A stretch of DNA of 64,000 bases from Ancylobacter polymorphus (GTDB taxonomy: Bacteria > Pseudomonadota > Alphaproteobacteria > Rhizobiales > Xanthobacteraceae). This document shows positions 9,005 through 18,337 of the stretch, in pieces. Each line of letters begins with the position of its first letter. Within the stretch, counting starts at the first letter, position 1. The notes beneath the pieces were generated by a model. It was not told the origin of the DNA. It made no database searches and was given only the letters and a program-made list of their open reading frames with translations. Both the position numbers and the translations under genes were made by a program. The stretch covers positions 682,001 through 746,000 of the forward strand of contig NZ_JAUSUI010000001.1 in NCBI RefSeq assembly GCF_030813495.1, read 5' to 3'.

Positions 9005-9017
9005 GATCAATGAATTA
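9005..9017 (+). promoter_or_regulatory. IHF-like binding site upstream of hupS
   Basis: GATCAATGAATTA matches the IHF consensus WATCAANNNNTTR at all constrained positions but the first. It lies just upstream of the -24/-12 element in the most AT-rich part of the hypF-hupS gap, where a bend would bring an upstream activator to the polymerase. Confidence 0.65.
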
Positions 9018-9024
9018 AGCTATT

Positions 9025-9047
9025 CTTCCGCCATTTGCCGCCGGAAG
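9025..9047. repeat. Inverted repeat upstream of the hupS promoter
   Basis: CTTCCG and CGGAAG form perfect 6-base arms around an 11-base centre. It lies between the hypF stop and the IHF-like site. It may be an activator site for hupS or a weak hairpin at the end of hypF; it lacks a T-run. Confidence 0.4.
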
Positions 9048-9083
9048 CGCCGAGACCGCTTTGCCGGAGGAGCGGAAAGCGGC

Positions 9084-11381
9084 TTACCGCCCGCCGCGCG
9101 GCGCAACTCCCAGCCGCGCGGCCGCGACCGCCGCCTGCCCGAGGGCGAGGCCGCCATCATTGGCCGGCACCTCGCCGGGCAGCAGCAGGCTCCGGCCGGA
9201 AGGCTCCAGCCGCGCCACCAGCATTTCCAGCAGCAGCGCGTTCTGGCAGACCCCGCCGGACAGGGCGATGGCCCTCGCCCCCTGCGCGGCGGCGAGGGAG
9301 AGCGCAAGGTCGGCAAAGCTCTCGGCCACCCCCGCATGGAAGCGCCGTGCGATGGAGTCGAGCGAGCACCCCGCCGCGAGGTCGGCGCAGGCCGCCCGCC
9401 ACATCGGGGCGGGGTCGATCTCCATGAGATTGCCCACCGGCGCGCGGCCGAAGGGATAGGGCGGCACGTCTCCGGCCATTTCCGCCACCGCCTGCAGCGC
9501 CATTGCCGCCTCGCCCTCGAAGCTGAGGCGGGGTGGCGCGAGACCGAGCAGCGCGGCCATGGCGTCGAACAGGCGGCCGGTGGAACTTGCCAGCGGCGCG
9601 TTGAGACCGCGCGCGATCATGGCGCGCAACGTCGCGACCGGAAGCCCGGCGAACAGCGCATCCGGCACCGCCTCCGGCCCCAGCGCGACATCGAGATGGG
9701 CGAGGAGCACGCGCCAGGGTTCTCGATTGGCCGCGTCGCCGCCGGCAAGCGGGATCGGCCTCAGCCGCGCGAGCCGGCGGCTGTCGCGGTAATCGCAGAG
9801 GAGGATTTCCGCGCCCCAAATGGTGCCGTCCTCGCCAAACCCGAGCCCGTCGAGCGCGATGCCGATCACCGGCCCGCCCTCCAGCGGCCAGCCGCGTTCC
9901 GCCATCACGGCGGCGATATGGGCGTGGTGGTGCTGCACGGCGATCAGCGGCAGGCCGCGCGCCTCCGCCAGCGCGGCGCCGAAGCGGCTCGGCGGATAGT
10001 CCGGGTGCGTGTCGACGGCAATCGCCGCCGGGCGGTGGTCGAACAGGACGGTGTAATCGGCGATCGCCTGCTCGAAGGCGTCCTGCGTCGCCGGCTCGTC
10101 GAGATCGCCGAGATGATGCGACAGCAGCGCCTTGCCGCCGATGGTGAGGCAGATCGCGCTTTTCAGCGCGCCACCAAGCGCCAGCACCGGCGGCGCCGGC
10201 GCGAAGCCGGCGGGCAAATCGCGCGGCGCCGGGGCAAGGCCACGGCCGCGCCGCATCACCTGCGGCCGGCCGGCGGCGAACTGCACCACGCTGTCGTCGA
10301 GCCGCCGGGCAATGGGGCGGTCATGGGTAAGCAAGCCGTCGACAATCTCGGCGAGCCCCGCCCTCGCTGCCTCGTCGCGAAAAATCTGGGGTTCGCCGGA
10401 GCGGTTGGCGCTGGTCATCACCAGCGGCCGCCCGACCGTCTCCATCAGCTGATGATGCAGCGGCGTATAGGGCAGCATCACCCCCAGCCGGTTCTGCCCC
10501 GGCGCCACGGCGGCGGCGAGCGCGCTCTCCGGGCGCAGCCGCAGCAGGAGGATGGGCGCCGACGGATGCGTAAGCGCCGCGATCTCCGCGTCGCCGGCGA
10601 CGCAGAACGCCTCCACCATGGCCGGATCGCGCAGCATCACCGCCAGCGGTTTGGTCGGGCGGTGCTTGCGGGCGCGCAGTTCGGCCACACTGGCCTCGCT
10701 GGTCGCGTCACAGGCGATGTGAAAGCCGCCGATTCCCTTGATGGCGAGGATCTTTCCCGCGCGCAGCCGCAGGGCGGCGGCCTCCACCGGGTCGCCGTCG
10801 ATCACCTCCCCGCCCGCCTCCAGCCACAGCCTCGGCCCGCACTCCGGGCAGGCGATGGGCTGAGCGTGGAAGCGCCGATCGGCCGGGTCGGCATATTCGG
10901 CCCGGCAGGCCGCGCATAGGCTGAAGCCGCGCATCGTGGTCGCCGCGCGGTCATAGGGCAGTCCCTCGACGATGGAGAAGCGCGGCCCGCAATCCGTGCA
11001 GTTGGTGAAGGCGTAGCGATGCCGGCGGGCGGCGGGATCGGCGATCTCGGCGCGGCAGGCCGGGCAGGTCGCGATGTCGGCGACGATGCCGACCGACACC
11101 GTGCCGGGCGCGCTGGCGGCGATGATGAATCCGCTGCCAGCGAAGGAAGGCGCCGCCCGGCGCTCGATCGATTCCACGCGGGCGAGCGGCGGCGCCTCGG
11201 CGGCAAGCGCCGCGGCGAAGGCGTCGAGAACCGGAGGCGGCCCGGAAGCGACGATAACCACCGCATCGCCGCGATTGCTCACCTCGCCATCGAGCCCAAG
11301 GCGCTGCGCCAGCCGCCACACGAAGGGGCGGAAGCCGACGCCCTGCACGATGCCGCGGACGATGATCTCCTCGCTGGGCAT
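9084..11381 (-). CDS. hypF: Carbamoyltransferase HypF
   Basis: HypF (765 aa) converts carbamoyl phosphate to the carbamoyl adenylate and transfers it to HypE, the source of the cyanide ligands on the hydrogenase iron. Domains in order are an N-terminal acylphosphatase (GIVQGVGFRPFV, about 10-21), four CxxC zinc motifs (C106/109, C128/131, C156/159, C178/181), a YrdC-like domain (about 200-380) and a Kae1-like carbamoyltransferase domain with HHHAHIA near residue 480. The ATG at 11381 is preferred over an in-frame TTG at 11393 inside hupV. It lies between hupV and hupS, as in R. capsulatus. Confidence 0.96.
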   Translation of the reverse strand: MPSEEIIVRGIVQGVGFRPFVWRLAQRLGLDGEVSNRGDAVVIVASGPPPVLDAFAAALAAEAPPLARVESIERRAAPSFAGSGFIIAASAPGTVSVGIVADIATCPACRAEIADPAARRHRYAFTNCTDCGPRFSIVEGLPYDRAATTMRGFSLCAACRAEYADPADRRFHAQPIACPECGPRLWLEAGGEVIDGDPVEAAALRLRAGKILAIKGIGGFHIACDATSEASVAELRARKHRPTKPLAVMLRDPAMVEAFCVAGDAEIAALTHPSAPILLLRLRPESALAAAVAPGQNRLGVMLPYTPLHHQLMETVGRPLVMTSANRSGEPQIFRDEAARAGLAEIVDGLLTHDRPIARRLDDSVVQFAAGRPQVMRRGRGLAPAPRDLPAGFAPAPPVLALGGALKSAICLTIGGKALLSHHLGDLDEPATQDAFEQAIADYTVLFDHRPAAIAVDTHPDYPPSRFGAALAEARGLPLIAVQHHHAHIAAVMAERGWPLEGGPVIGIALDGLGFGEDGTIWGAEILLCDYRDSRRLARLRPIPLAGGDAANREPWRVLLAHLDVALGPEAVPDALFAGLPVATLRAMIARGLNAPLASSTGRLFDAMAALLGLAPPRLSFEGEAAMALQAVAEMAGDVPPYPFGRAPVGNLMEIDPAPMWRAACADLAAGCSLDSIARRFHAGVAESFADLALSLAAAQGARAIALSGGVCQNALLLEMLVARLEPSGRSLLLPGEVPANDGGLALGQAAVAAARLGVAPRGGR

Positions 11382-11389
11382 GGCGCCGC

Positions 11390-12862
11390 TCAATGCACCG
11401 TGCAGACCATGCAGGGGTCGAAGGAGCGGACGATGTGCTGAACCGCCACCGGCGTGGTCTCGCCCTGGCGCACCGGCGCCCCGACCAGTGCCGCCTCCAG
11501 CGGCCCCGGCATCCCGGCCGCATCGCGCGGCGAGAAGTTCCAGGTGGTCGGCGCGATGATCTGATAGCCAGCGATGCGCCCGTTCTCCACCCGCAGCCAG
11601 TGCCCGAGCGCGCCCCGCGCCGCCTCAGTGAGCCCTGCCGCCCGCCCATGGCTGGGCAGGGTGCCCTGCGCGCACCAGGGCGCGCCGGGGGTGAGTTCAT
11701 GCACCCAGCGCTCCATGGCGATCAGAGTACGCGCGGTCTCCACCAGCCGCGCCACAACGCGGGCCAGCACGCTGCCGCCCTCGCTCTGCACGATGTCGCG
11801 GATCAGTGGCTGGCCGTCCACCATCTGCCGGGCGACGGCGCCCGTCTCGAAGGGCAGGCCATGAAGGCGCGGCGCCTTGCACCAGCTATAGCCGGTCTCG
11901 TCCTCCACATCCGGCAGGGTCGAGCCGTCGAAGGGATGGTGCGGATGGGTGCGATGCTCCATACGCGCATGTGTATGGTCTTCCGCGATGGCGCTCAGAT
12001 CCACCGCGCCCGCGCCGTCCGGGGTGAAGATCCCGCGCGCGTAAAGCGGCATCTCGGCGCCGGGATAGGCGCCATAGCTGAGATAGCGGTCATAGGCGCG
12101 GCCGAGCCGGCCAAGGTCGAGATCGGCGGCGATGTCGAGGAAGAGGCGGAAATCGCCCTCCGGGCCGGCGGCGCGCCAGCGGTCCAGTTCCTCGCGGGCG
12201 GAAAGTTCGGCGACGCGCTCCAGCTTCGCCCCGAACAACCCTTCTTCCAGCGCCCGCCGCACCGCGCCGAGCGTCGCCGCCAGGCGCACCTTGTCGCGCG
12301 CGTCGGCGCCGCGCGTCACCCCGCCCGGCTGGATCGCCAGAGTGTGTGGCCAGCGCCCGGCGAGCAGGCCGAGCACATGCAGGAGCGTGGTCCGCGTCTC
12401 CAGCGCCTTGCGCACCGCGCTGCCCTGCGCCGCCTTGAAGCGCGCTTCGACGCGCGGAAACCACGGCCGCTCCGCATAAAAGGCGCGGGCGAAGTCCGGC
12501 ATGAAGAAGACGTGGAAGTGGGTGAGATGGTCGGCCACATTCTCGGTGGCGACGATGAGATTGGTCGCCACACGGCCATTGTCGGTCGGCACCAGCCCCT
12601 GCACCCCGGCGAGCGCCAGCGCGGCGGCGTGGGATTGCGACACCGAGCAGATGCCGCAGATGCGCGGCGCGATCACCAGCGCGTCGCGCGGGTCGCGGCC
12701 TTCCAATATGCGCTCGAAGCCCCGGAACAGCGGCGACGACACGAAGGCCGCCGCCACCCGGCCCTGCGCCAGCTCCAGCCGCACTTCCAGGTCGCCCTCG
12801 ACCCGGTTGAACGGGCCGACGACGAGCCGCGCCGTGCCCTCGCTGCTGCCCGTATCGCTCAT
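11390..12862 (-). CDS. hupV: H2-sensing regulatory hydrogenase large subunit HupV
   Basis: The 490-residue large subunit of the soluble regulatory hydrogenase (group 2b sensor). Motifs RICGIC (C69, C72) and DPCMVC (C484, C487) bind the active site. The protein ends exactly at the His that is the cleavage point in HupL, so no C-terminal propeptide exists and no endopeptidase is needed, as known for HupV/HoxC sensors. The ATG overlaps the hupU stop (ATGA). Confidence 0.95.
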   Translation of the reverse strand: MSDTGSSEGTARLVVGPFNRVEGDLEVRLELAQGRVAAAFVSSPLFRGFERILEGRDPRDALVIAPRICGICSVSQSHAAALALAGVQGLVPTDNGRVATNLIVATENVADHLTHFHVFFMPDFARAFYAERPWFPRVEARFKAAQGSAVRKALETRTTLLHVLGLLAGRWPHTLAIQPGGVTRGADARDKVRLAATLGAVRRALEEGLFGAKLERVAELSAREELDRWRAAGPEGDFRLFLDIAADLDLGRLGRAYDRYLSYGAYPGAEMPLYARGIFTPDGAGAVDLSAIAEDHTHARMEHRTHPHHPFDGSTLPDVEDETGYSWCKAPRLHGLPFETGAVARQMVDGQPLIRDIVQSEGGSVLARVVARLVETARTLIAMERWVHELTPGAPWCAQGTLPSHGRAAGLTEAARGALGHWLRVENGRIAGYQIIAPTTWNFSPRDAAGMPGPLEAALVGAPVRQGETTPVAVQHIVRSFDPCMVCTVH

Positions 12863-13881
12863 CGGCGCTTGATGTCCCGGACGGCGGGCGGGCGCACCAC
12901 ATGGTCGCTGGTCGCGTTCAGCCGCAGCCGCTCCGGCGTCGCCGCCTTGGCGAGCGAGGACAGCGCCACAAACCACGCCTTCGGCATGTCGGTGGGCAGG
13001 CCGACCGGGAAACCGGCGATTTTCGGCGTCTCGACGAAGGCGTGGCCGGGCTCCTCGAATTCCGGTGCGGTGCAGTTGATGCAGGCATAGCCGCCGCGCG
13101 TACAGGAGCCCTCCCCGTTCCACAGGCGGGTGTTGCAATCGGCATGCGCCTGCGTGCCGAGGCAGCCCAAATGCTCCATCATGCAGCCGAGATCCGACAT
13201 CTTCTCCGCGCTGGCCTTGTACTCGTAATATTCATTGCGCGGGCAGCCATGATGCACGAGATGGTCGGCATAGAAGCGCGGGCGGCGATAGACATCGAGA
13301 TCGTCCGCCCCCAGCAGTCCCGCCGCCAGCAGCATCAGCGTTTCCGTCACCCAATTGGGATGGGTCGGGCAGCCCGCGACATTGATGACAGGCAGGCCGG
13401 AACGCGAGCGGAAGGCGGCGCCGAGCGCCCCGCCCTCGCGACGCCCGTCATATTGCAGCCCGCAGGCATCGGTGGGGTTGGCGCCGGCGGCGGTGACGCC
13501 GCCATAGGCGGCGCAGGTGCCGACCGCGACGACAGTCTCCGCCACCGCCGCCAGCCGCCGCACCCATTCGATGGTGGGAACGCCCGTGCCGGCGAGGATG
13601 TGGAAGCGCCCGGTATCCTTGGGGCCGCGCAGCATGGCGCCTTCCACGCACAAGGCGTCGAGCCGGAGCGTGCCGTCGAGCACCTGTTCGAACAGCGCCA
13701 CCGCCTCCGCCCCGGTCTCCTCCGACAGGGTCGGGTGCCAGAGGAAGCGGATATTGGCGCTCTCCAGCGTGGTGGCGAGGTCGGGGGCCTCCGCGCACAG
13801 CATCGACATGGTGCAGCCGCCGCAGCCGCCGGACTGGATCCACAGCACGTTGAAAGGTGCGGGTTCGGGCGGCGCGAGCAT
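12859..13881 (-). CDS. hupU: H2-sensing regulatory hydrogenase small subunit HupU
   Basis: The 340-residue iron-sulfur small subunit of the H2 sensor. It starts directly with the cluster region (SGGCGGCT, Cys around 20 and 23) and lacks a Tat signal and a membrane anchor, so it stays in the cytoplasm. Further Cys-rich segments (HHGCPRNEYYEY, CMMEHLGC, CINCTAPE) bind the other clusters. It follows hupT by four bases and overlaps hupV. With HupV it reports H2 to HupT. Confidence 0.95.
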   Translation of the reverse strand: MLAPPEPAPFNVLWIQSGGCGGCTMSMLCAEAPDLATTLESANIRFLWHPTLSEETGAEAVALFEQVLDGTLRLDALCVEGAMLRGPKDTGRFHILAGTGVPTIEWVRRLAAVAETVVAVGTCAAYGGVTAAGANPTDACGLQYDGRREGGALGAAFRSRSGLPVINVAGCPTHPNWVTETLMLLAAGLLGADDLDVYRRPRFYADHLVHHGCPRNEYYEYKASAEKMSDLGCMMEHLGCLGTQAHADCNTRLWNGEGSCTRGGYACINCTAPEFEEPGHAFVETPKIAGFPVGLPTDMPKAWFVALSSLAKAATPERLRLNATSDHVVRPPAVRDIKRR

Positions 13882-13885
13882 GATC

Positions 13886-15259
13886 TCAATCTCCGTTCGC
13901 GGCGCTGCCGGCCGGCAGCGTCAGCGTCATCACCGCCCCGCCCTCAGGATGGTTGGCGGCCTCCAGCGTGCCGCTATGCTCCTGCACGATGCCGTAGCTG
14001 ATGGAAAGCCCGAGCCCGGTGCCCTTGCCCACCGCCTTGGTGGTGAAGAACGGATCGAAAATGCGCGAAGCGATGTCGGGGGCGATGCCCGGCCCGGTGT
14101 CGCGCAGGGTGAGCGTGACCGCCTCGCCCGCCCGGCCGGTGATGTCCAGCCGCTGCACGGGCTGGCCTTCCATGGCATCGAGCGCGTTCTGCACCAGATT
14201 CATCAGCACCTGATGGATATGGCCGGGATGGCCGACCACCACCAGTCCGTCGCCGAGGTCGAACTGCGTCTCGATCGTCGGCCGCTGCGCTTTCACCACC
14301 CATTCCAGCGCGGAGCGGACCAGCGGGGCGAGGTCGAACGCCTCCCAGGCCTCGCGCCGTTCGGAGGAGAAATGGCGCAGATCCGCGACGATGTCGCGCA
14401 CCCGCTCGGCGCCTTCCAGCATGCCGTCGAGCGTGCCGGCGATATTGGCCAGCGTCGTGTCGATCTTCAGTTCGGCCTGCAGCTTCGCCAGGGCCGGCCC
14501 GCTCACCCCGCGATGCACCGCGTCGAGATAGGTGGTGAGCCGCGCGCCGTAGCGCTTCAGCGTATGGGCGTTGCCATAGACGAAGGAGATCGGGTTGTTC
14601 AGCTCATGCGCCACGCCGGCGACGAGACGGCCGAGCGAGGCCATTTTTTCCGAATGGACCAGCTGCTTCTGCGTCTGCTTCAGCCGCTCATGCGCGGCGG
14701 CGAGGTCGCTATAGGCCTGGCGCAATTCGCCGATAGGCCGGCCGACCAGCACCATGCCGACCGCACGCCCGCGGGAATCGAAGCGCACCGCGCCATTGAC
14801 CGACACCGGCAGCGGCCCCGCTGGCGTCGCGAACAGCAGTTCGCGGTCGCTGAGGCGCGCGCGCCGCTCGATGGTGGCGCGCAGATCGTCGAAAGTGGTC
14901 GGCGATTCCGCCGCGATAAGTTCGCGCAGATGCCGCCGCTCCAGATCGCCCGGCGGCCGCTGGAAGGCCCGCTCGGCGGCGAGGTTCACCTGTTCGATAC
15001 GGCCGGCGGGGTCGCAGGCGATGAGCACGTCGGTCATCGACGACATCAGGCCGGCGATGAAGGTCTGCGCCTCCTCAAGCTCGGCGTTCTTCTGTTCGAG
15101 CGCGACCTGCTGGGCGACGAGTTCGGCATAGGTCTCGTCCATCTTGCGGATGACGGCGATCCAGGCATCGTCCGTCTGGCCGGCGAACGGGGCGAGCAGG
15201 TCCGCACCCGGGAGAGGTGCCTCAATATCCTTCGGCGAACCTTTCGGCGATTGCGACAT
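13886..15259 (-). CDS. hupT: Sensor histidine kinase HupT
   Basis: A 457-residue soluble histidine kinase with no membrane segment: an N-terminal coiled stretch (about 40-65), a PAS domain (about 66-180), a second coil, a dimerisation/phosphoacceptor domain with H218 in VAHELNNP, and a HATPase domain (N-box NLVQNALDAM around 350, G-boxes DTGPGIAP and GKGTGLGL). In R. capsulatus HupT phosphorylates the response regulator HupR, and HupUV modulates it by H2. No response regulator gene is in view; hupR would be expected to the left of hypB. Confidence 0.93.
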   Translation of the reverse strand: MSQSPKGSPKDIEAPLPGADLLAPFAGQTDDAWIAVIRKMDETYAELVAQQVALEQKNAELEEAQTFIAGLMSSMTDVLIACDPAGRIEQVNLAAERAFQRPPGDLERRHLRELIAAESPTTFDDLRATIERRARLSDRELLFATPAGPLPVSVNGAVRFDSRGRAVGMVLVGRPIGELRQAYSDLAAAHERLKQTQKQLVHSEKMASLGRLVAGVAHELNNPISFVYGNAHTLKRYGARLTTYLDAVHRGVSGPALAKLQAELKIDTTLANIAGTLDGMLEGAERVRDIVADLRHFSSERREAWEAFDLAPLVRSALEWVVKAQRPTIETQFDLGDGLVVVGHPGHIHQVLMNLVQNALDAMEGQPVQRLDITGRAGEAVTLTLRDTGPGIAPDIASRIFDPFFTTKAVGKGTGLGLSISYGIVQEHSGTLEAANHPEGGAVMTLTLPAGSAANGD

Positions 15260-15329
15260 GGCACCTTCAGCGTCGGTTTCGCGGCACAGTAGAATGCGCC
15301 TGCGAGGCCGGCAATGAAACCCTCACCCC

Positions 15330-15356
15330 GCCGGCGCCGCTGGGTTCGGCGCCGGC
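15330..15356 (-). terminator. Hairpin between btuD and hupT
   Basis: A perfect 10-base inverted repeat (GCCGGCGCCG) with a 7-base loop starts 3 bases past the btuD stop. There is no T-run, so it may terminate only partly. It is the only visible boundary between the cobalamin operon and hupT. Confidence 0.5.
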
Positions 15357-15359
15357 GCC

Positions 15360-16142
15360 TCACAAAGGCTCGCCCGGCTCGTGATCGACGAGATAGTCGA
15401 TCTGGCGGCGGCCATTGGCGCCGGCGCGGATGGCGACCTCCACCCCGAACACGTCGCGAATGAGGGCGGGGGTCAGCACCTCCTCCGGCGCGCCGGCCGC
15501 CACCAGCCGGCCGGCGGCGAGCACGCCGATGCGGTCGCAGAACAGCGAGGCGAGGTTGAGATCGTGCAGCGCCACGATGCAGGTCACGCCGAGCCGCCGC
15601 ACCAGCCTGAGAATGGAGAGCTGGTGCTGGATGTCGAGATGGTTGGTCGGCTCGTCGAGAATGAGCTCGCGCGGCGCCTGCGCCAGCGCGCGGGCGATAT
15701 GGACGCGCTGGCGCTCGCCGCCCGACAGCGTGTGCCAAAGCTGGTCGTGCCGCTCGGAAAGGCCGACCCGTTCGAGGGCCGCATCAACGGCATGCTCATC
15801 TTCCGCACTCCACGCGGCGAAGGCGGCGCGGTGGGGCGTACGCCCCAGCCGCACCACATCGCAGACGGTGAGCGCGATCTCGGTCGTTGCCTGCTGCTCG
15901 ACAAAGGCGAGACGCCGGGCAAGGTCGCGCCGGCCGACGCCGGCAATGTCCTCCCCGTCCAGCGTCACCACGCCGCTCGCCACCTTGCGCAGGCGGCAGA
16001 GCAGGCGCAGCAGGCTCGACTTGCCCGAGCCATTGGGGCCGATCAGGCCGAGCACACGGTTGGGCTCGACCTCCAGCGTCACGCCGTCGACGATGAGCTT
16101 GCCGCCCGCGCCCCAGCGCACATCATGGGTGGCGAGCGTCAT
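15360..16142 (-). CDS. btuD: Cobalamin/iron-siderophore-type ABC transporter ATPase
   Basis: A 260-residue ATPase of the FepC/BtuD class. Walker A is GPNGSGKS at 35-42, the signature is LSGGERQR, Walker B is LILDEP, and the switch His is in VALHDLNLA. It is the last gene of the riboswitch-controlled operon and overlaps the permease stop by ATGA. It powers import through the adjacent permease. The cobalamin assignment comes from the riboswitch; by sequence alone a siderophore substrate would be equally possible. Confidence 0.88.
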   Translation of the reverse strand: MTLATHDVRWGAGGKLIVDGVTLEVEPNRVLGLIGPNGSGKSSLLRLLCRLRKVASGVVTLDGEDIAGVGRRDLARRLAFVEQQATTEIALTVCDVVRLGRTPHRAAFAAWSAEDEHAVDAALERVGLSERHDQLWHTLSGGERQRVHIARALAQAPRELILDEPTNHLDIQHQLSILRLVRRLGVTCIVALHDLNLASLFCDRIGVLAAGRLVAAGAPEEVLTPALIRDVFGVEVAIRAGANGRRQIDYLVDHEPGEPL

Positions 16143-17176
16143 GCGGGCCGCCTCGCGCGGTAGAGGATGAAGGCAAAGGCCGGCGCGCCGACCAGCGCGG
16201 TGACGATGCCGATGGGCAGGATCTGCTGCGGCACCAATATGCGCGAAAGCACATCGGCGAGGATCATGAACACCGCGCCGATGATGAGGCAGGCCGGCAG
16301 CAGCCGGGCATGGCCGGGCCCGACGAGAAAGCGCGCCGCATGCGGGATAACCAGCCCGACAAAGCCGACCGTGCCGACGATCGCCACCATGGTGGCGGTG
16401 AGCAGCGCGGTGGTGGCCAGCAGCACCAGCCGCACCCGCGCCACAGGGATGCCGAGCGAGGCCGCCGCATCGGCGCCGAAGGCGAAGGCGTCGAGCGCCT
16501 TGGCGTGGACCATGCAGACCAGGAAACCGAGCAGCGCCACCGGCGCGGCCACCGCGAGGTCCGACCAGCGCACGCCGCCGAAATTGCCGAGCAGCCAGAA
16601 CATCACGCCCCGCGCCTGTTCGGCGCTCGCCATGGTGGTGACAATGGTGGCGGTCGCCGCGTTGAACAGCTGCGAGCCGGCGACGCCGGCGAGGATCACC
16701 CGGTCGCTGGCCCCGCCTGCCCCGGCGGCCAGCAGGCCGACGAGCACCAGCGCCGCCACCGAGCCGAGAAACGCCCCGCCGGACAGGCCGAGCGTCGCCC
16801 CGCCAAGCCCGAGGATCATCACGCAGACCGCGCCCGTGGAAGCGCCGGCGGAGACGCCGAGAATATAGGGTTCCGCCAGCGGGTTGCGCAGCAGCGCCTG
16901 CAGGATCGCGCCGGAAAGCGCCAGCGCGCCGCCGCACAAGGCCGCCATCAGCGCCCGGCTCAGCCGGTACTCGAAGATCACCCCCTGCTGGATGGCGCTG
17001 ACGGGATAGCCGAGATCGAACAGGCCGTTGCCGAGCGCGCGGAAGGCGACGGCGAGCGGGATCGGCATCTCGCCGACCGTCACCGCCAGCGCGATGGCGA
17101 CGACGAGCGCGGCGAGGGAGAGGCCGGCGAGGGCAAACCGCGCCGGCCAGTTCGGCCCGATGGCGAGATGGCTCAA
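16139..17176 (-). CDS. btuC: FecCD/BtuC-type ABC permease
   Basis: A 345-residue permease with about ten hydrophobic segments, of the FecCD/BtuC family; hallmarks are LSGAILQALLRNPLAEPYILG and VGFVGLVIPH. The start is a TTG at 17176 overlapping the btuF stop (TTGA). The next in-frame Met would remove the first membrane helix. It works with the binding protein upstream and the ATPase downstream to move a corrinoid across the inner membrane. Confidence 0.87.
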   Translation of the reverse strand: MSHLAIGPNWPARFALAGLSLAALVVAIALAVTVGEMPIPLAVAFRALGNGLFDLGYPVSAIQQGVIFEYRLSRALMAALCGGALALSGAILQALLRNPLAEPYILGVSAGASTGAVCVMILGLGGATLGLSGGAFLGSVAALVLVGLLAAGAGGASDRVILAGVAGSQLFNAATATIVTTMASAEQARGVMFWLLGNFGGVRWSDLAVAAPVALLGFLVCMVHAKALDAFAFGADAAASLGIPVARVRLVLLATTALLTATMVAIVGTVGFVGLVIPHAARFLVGPGHARLLPACLIIGAVFMILADVLSRILVPQQILPIGIVTALVGAPAFAFILYRARRPA

Positions 17177-18219
17177 TGGACCAGACCGAAGCCCTGCACC
17201 GCCGTGGCGATGGCCTCCAGGCCGTCCACCGTGTCGAGCCCCGGCCTTGTGGCGGCGACATCGACAATGACGATGCGCCCGTTCTTCACCGCGGAGAGCT
17301 GGCTGGCCACAGGATCGGTCTTGAGGAAGGCGAGCTTGGCGTCGATATCGTCGGCGGGAAAGCGGCGGCGGTCCATCTTCACCAGCACCAGCACGTCGGG
17401 ATCGTTGGCGGCGATGGTTTCCCAGCCGACCAGCGGCCATTCCTCTTCCGTGGTGATGATGTTGCGGGCGCCGAGCTGTTCCATCACATAGGCCGGCACG
17501 CCGTTCTTGCCGGCGAGGAACGCGTCGCCCTTGATCTCCTTGCTGGAGAACCACAGCGCCATCGATATATTCCGCCCCTTCAGCGGAGCGACGGTGCGGG
17601 CGGCGGCGTCCTCGCGCGCCTTCAGGCTGGCGATGAGCGCGTCGGCGCGGTCCGACACGTCGAAGATGGCACCATATTCCCGGATGTTCCGGTAGAGCAG
17701 TTCGGTCGAATACAACTGCGTGCGCACGCCGTCGCCGGCGCCGCTATTGTCCTTGCCGACGCAGTCGGTGGGCGAGACATAGACCGGCACCTTCACCCCG
17801 TCGAAGCGCTCGCGCTTGCCGACGATGCCATTGGGACCGATGTGCCACTCATACATGGCGACGACGAGGTCCGGCTCCTGCCCGACCACCGCCTCGAAGC
17901 TCGGATCATTGTCGGCGAGCCGCTTCACCCCTTCATTGACCGCCGCATAAGGCTTGGCCACGGGGCCGAACCACAGCGCGCTGGCGACCACGCGGTCGCC
18001 GAGGCCGAGCGCATAGAGGATTTCCGTCTGCGCCTGGCCGATGCTCACCACCCGCTTGGGCGCGTGGTCGATCACCACCTTGGAGCCGCAATTCTCAAGG
18101 GTGAGCGGATAGGTCGTGCCGGCGAAGGCCTGGGTGATGCCCGCGCCCGCGAGCAGGCCAAGCGCCACGGCGAAGCCCTGGGCCGAGCGACGGAAAAGAT
18201 GAGAGGTCGTGTTGAGCAT
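17173..18219 (-). CDS. btuF: Periplasmic cobalamin-type substrate-binding protein
   Basis: A 348-residue class III solute-binding protein. An N-terminal signal peptide (about residues 1-33) is followed by the BtuF/FhuD fold start (KRVVSIGQAQTEILYALGLGDRVV). The ATG at 18219 is preceded by an AGGAAG ribosome site; the longer open frame upstream belongs to the riboswitch leader. It is the first gene after the cobalamin riboswitch, so the ligand is probably cobalamin or a precursor. It carries an uncommon insertion with YEWHIGPNG and CVGKDNSGAG (about 120-175), which may reflect a modified ligand site. Confidence 0.85.
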   Translation of the reverse strand: MLNTTSHLFRRSAQGFAVALGLLAGAGITQAFAGTTYPLTLENCGSKVVIDHAPKRVVSIGQAQTEILYALGLGDRVVASALWFGPVAKPYAAVNEGVKRLADNDPSFEAVVGQEPDLVVAMYEWHIGPNGIVGKRERFDGVKVPVYVSPTDCVGKDNSGAGDGVRTQLYSTELLYRNIREYGAIFDVSDRADALIASLKAREDAAARTVAPLKGRNISMALWFSSKEIKGDAFLAGKNGVPAYVMEQLGARNIITTEEEWPLVGWETIAANDPDVLVLVKMDRRRFPADDIDAKLAFLKTDPVASQLSAVKNGRIVIVDVAATRPGLDTVDGLEAIATAVQGFGLVH

Positions 18220-18337
18220 TGTTACCGCTTCCTGAACAGGAAGACGGGAAGCGTAAAGGACACCACCCCAGGCAGGAGCGAATCGCACTCCCGCCGGGAA
18301 GGCAACCTTCGGAGCACCCCGCCCGAAAGATTGTGTG

